Below, piece after piece: positions 63,902 through 64,000 of a stretch of 64,000 bases of DNA (its first letter is position 1; every line of letters begins with the position of its first letter). The stretch covers positions 2,353,501-2,417,500 of the forward strand of contig JADJQT010000001.1 in assembly GCA_016712595.1 (NCBI GenBank). Direction: 5' to 3'. The notes under the pieces were generated by a model. That model saw nothing but the letters and a program-made list of their open reading frames with translations. It searched no databases and was not told where the DNA came from. Both the position numbers and the translations under genes were made by a program. The stretch comes from Rhodospirillales bacterium (GTDB lineage Bacteria > Pseudomonadota > Alphaproteobacteria > Rhodospirillales > Defluviicoccaceae).

Positions 63902-64000
63902 CCGGATTTCCTCCTGTCAAGCCAAGTTGTTTCGCCAGGTGCCGCGCCGACGTCCAGCCCTCTTCCGCATCCTGTGCCGCCGGATGGCGACGGCGAAGAA
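63858..64000 (-). CDS. C-terminal end of an upstream phage gene, possibly terminase small subunit (partial)
   Basis: A minus-strand frame entering from the right edge reads RRRHPAAQDAEEGWTSARHL, then AKQLGLTGGNPGEQQGPDPR and stops at TAA (63858-63860), overlapping the terminase large-subunit start by 44 bases. Its position directly before the large subunit and the ending with AKQLGLT resemble P27-type small terminase subunits, but too little is visible for a firm call. Confidence 0.4.
   Translation of the reverse strand, partial: LRRRHPAAQDAEEGWTSARHLAKQLGLTGGNPGEQQGPDPRRRVFK

Overview
The window reads as chromosomal DNA of a GC-rich alphaproteobacterium. The gene order lepB-rnc-era and recO-parC at the left, and rlpA-dac-tmk-holB-metG-tatD at the right, is typical of that class. 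A Rhodospirillales-like host is my inference from the mixture of motAB, TRAP transporters, ppk2 and a metal-binding-variant HemB; no 16S rRNA or tRNA gene is present to prove it.

Layout. 1-5381: RNA processing, ribosome assembly and DNA maintenance (lepB end, rnc, era, recO, parC), with a small opposite-strand gene between era and recO. 5378-11895: a probable uptake locus with an AraC-type regulator, a beta-barrel outer-membrane protein, an unknown exported protein and a complete TRAP transporter (DctQ and DctM on +, the TakP-like binding protein on -). 12057-22138: housekeeping and mixed functions (N-end-rule aminoacyltransferase, motAB, flavin reductase, penicillin acylase, alpha/beta hydrolase, cheW, hemB, metY). 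22886-26258: ppk2, a wrecked IS481-type transposase, an LprI-SPRY fusion and a TIGR04073-like protein.

26365-31301 is an insertion-sequence graveyard. It holds an IS630 tail, one structurally intact IS1595-type element with 8-bp target duplications, a decayed IS66 (tnpA open, tnpB and tnpC broken), a 91-bp MITE-like element with perfect terminal repeats and TA flanks, and a decayed IS630. 31648-38936 is a signalling block on the minus strand: a HAMP-PAS-GGDEF-EAL protein, a receiver protein, and a large hybrid histidine kinase whose gene overlaps that of the receiver. The sensor ends of this block, and the DUF1003 gene at 40159, are clearly more AT-rich than the rest of the window.

40996-53950: a FAD oxidoreductase, a VWA-like/DnaJ-domain pair, a nucleotide-sugar set (galU, ugd and two different phosphohexomutases) suited to making UDP-glucose and UDP-glucuronate for envelope or exopolysaccharide, an isochorismatase-like hydrolase, a gamma-glutamylcyclotransferase-like protein, a D,D-carboxypeptidase and pcm. 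54357-62184: a cell-wall cluster (MltB-like transglycosylase, RlpA, second D,D-carboxypeptidase) followed by tmk-holB-metG-tatD. 62322-64000 is phage-derived: a large terminase gene interrupted by a one-base frameshift at a G run, preceded by the end of another gene, so the window probably stops inside a prophage or prophage remnant.

No CRISPR array, rRNA, tRNA or recognised riboswitch was found. No complete new defence or biosynthetic system is evident. The most unusual items are the MITE-like element, the LprI-SPRY fusion, the structured leader upstream of pgm, the duplicated hairpin at 49127-49233 and the Asp/Arg/Gln-rich exported protein.
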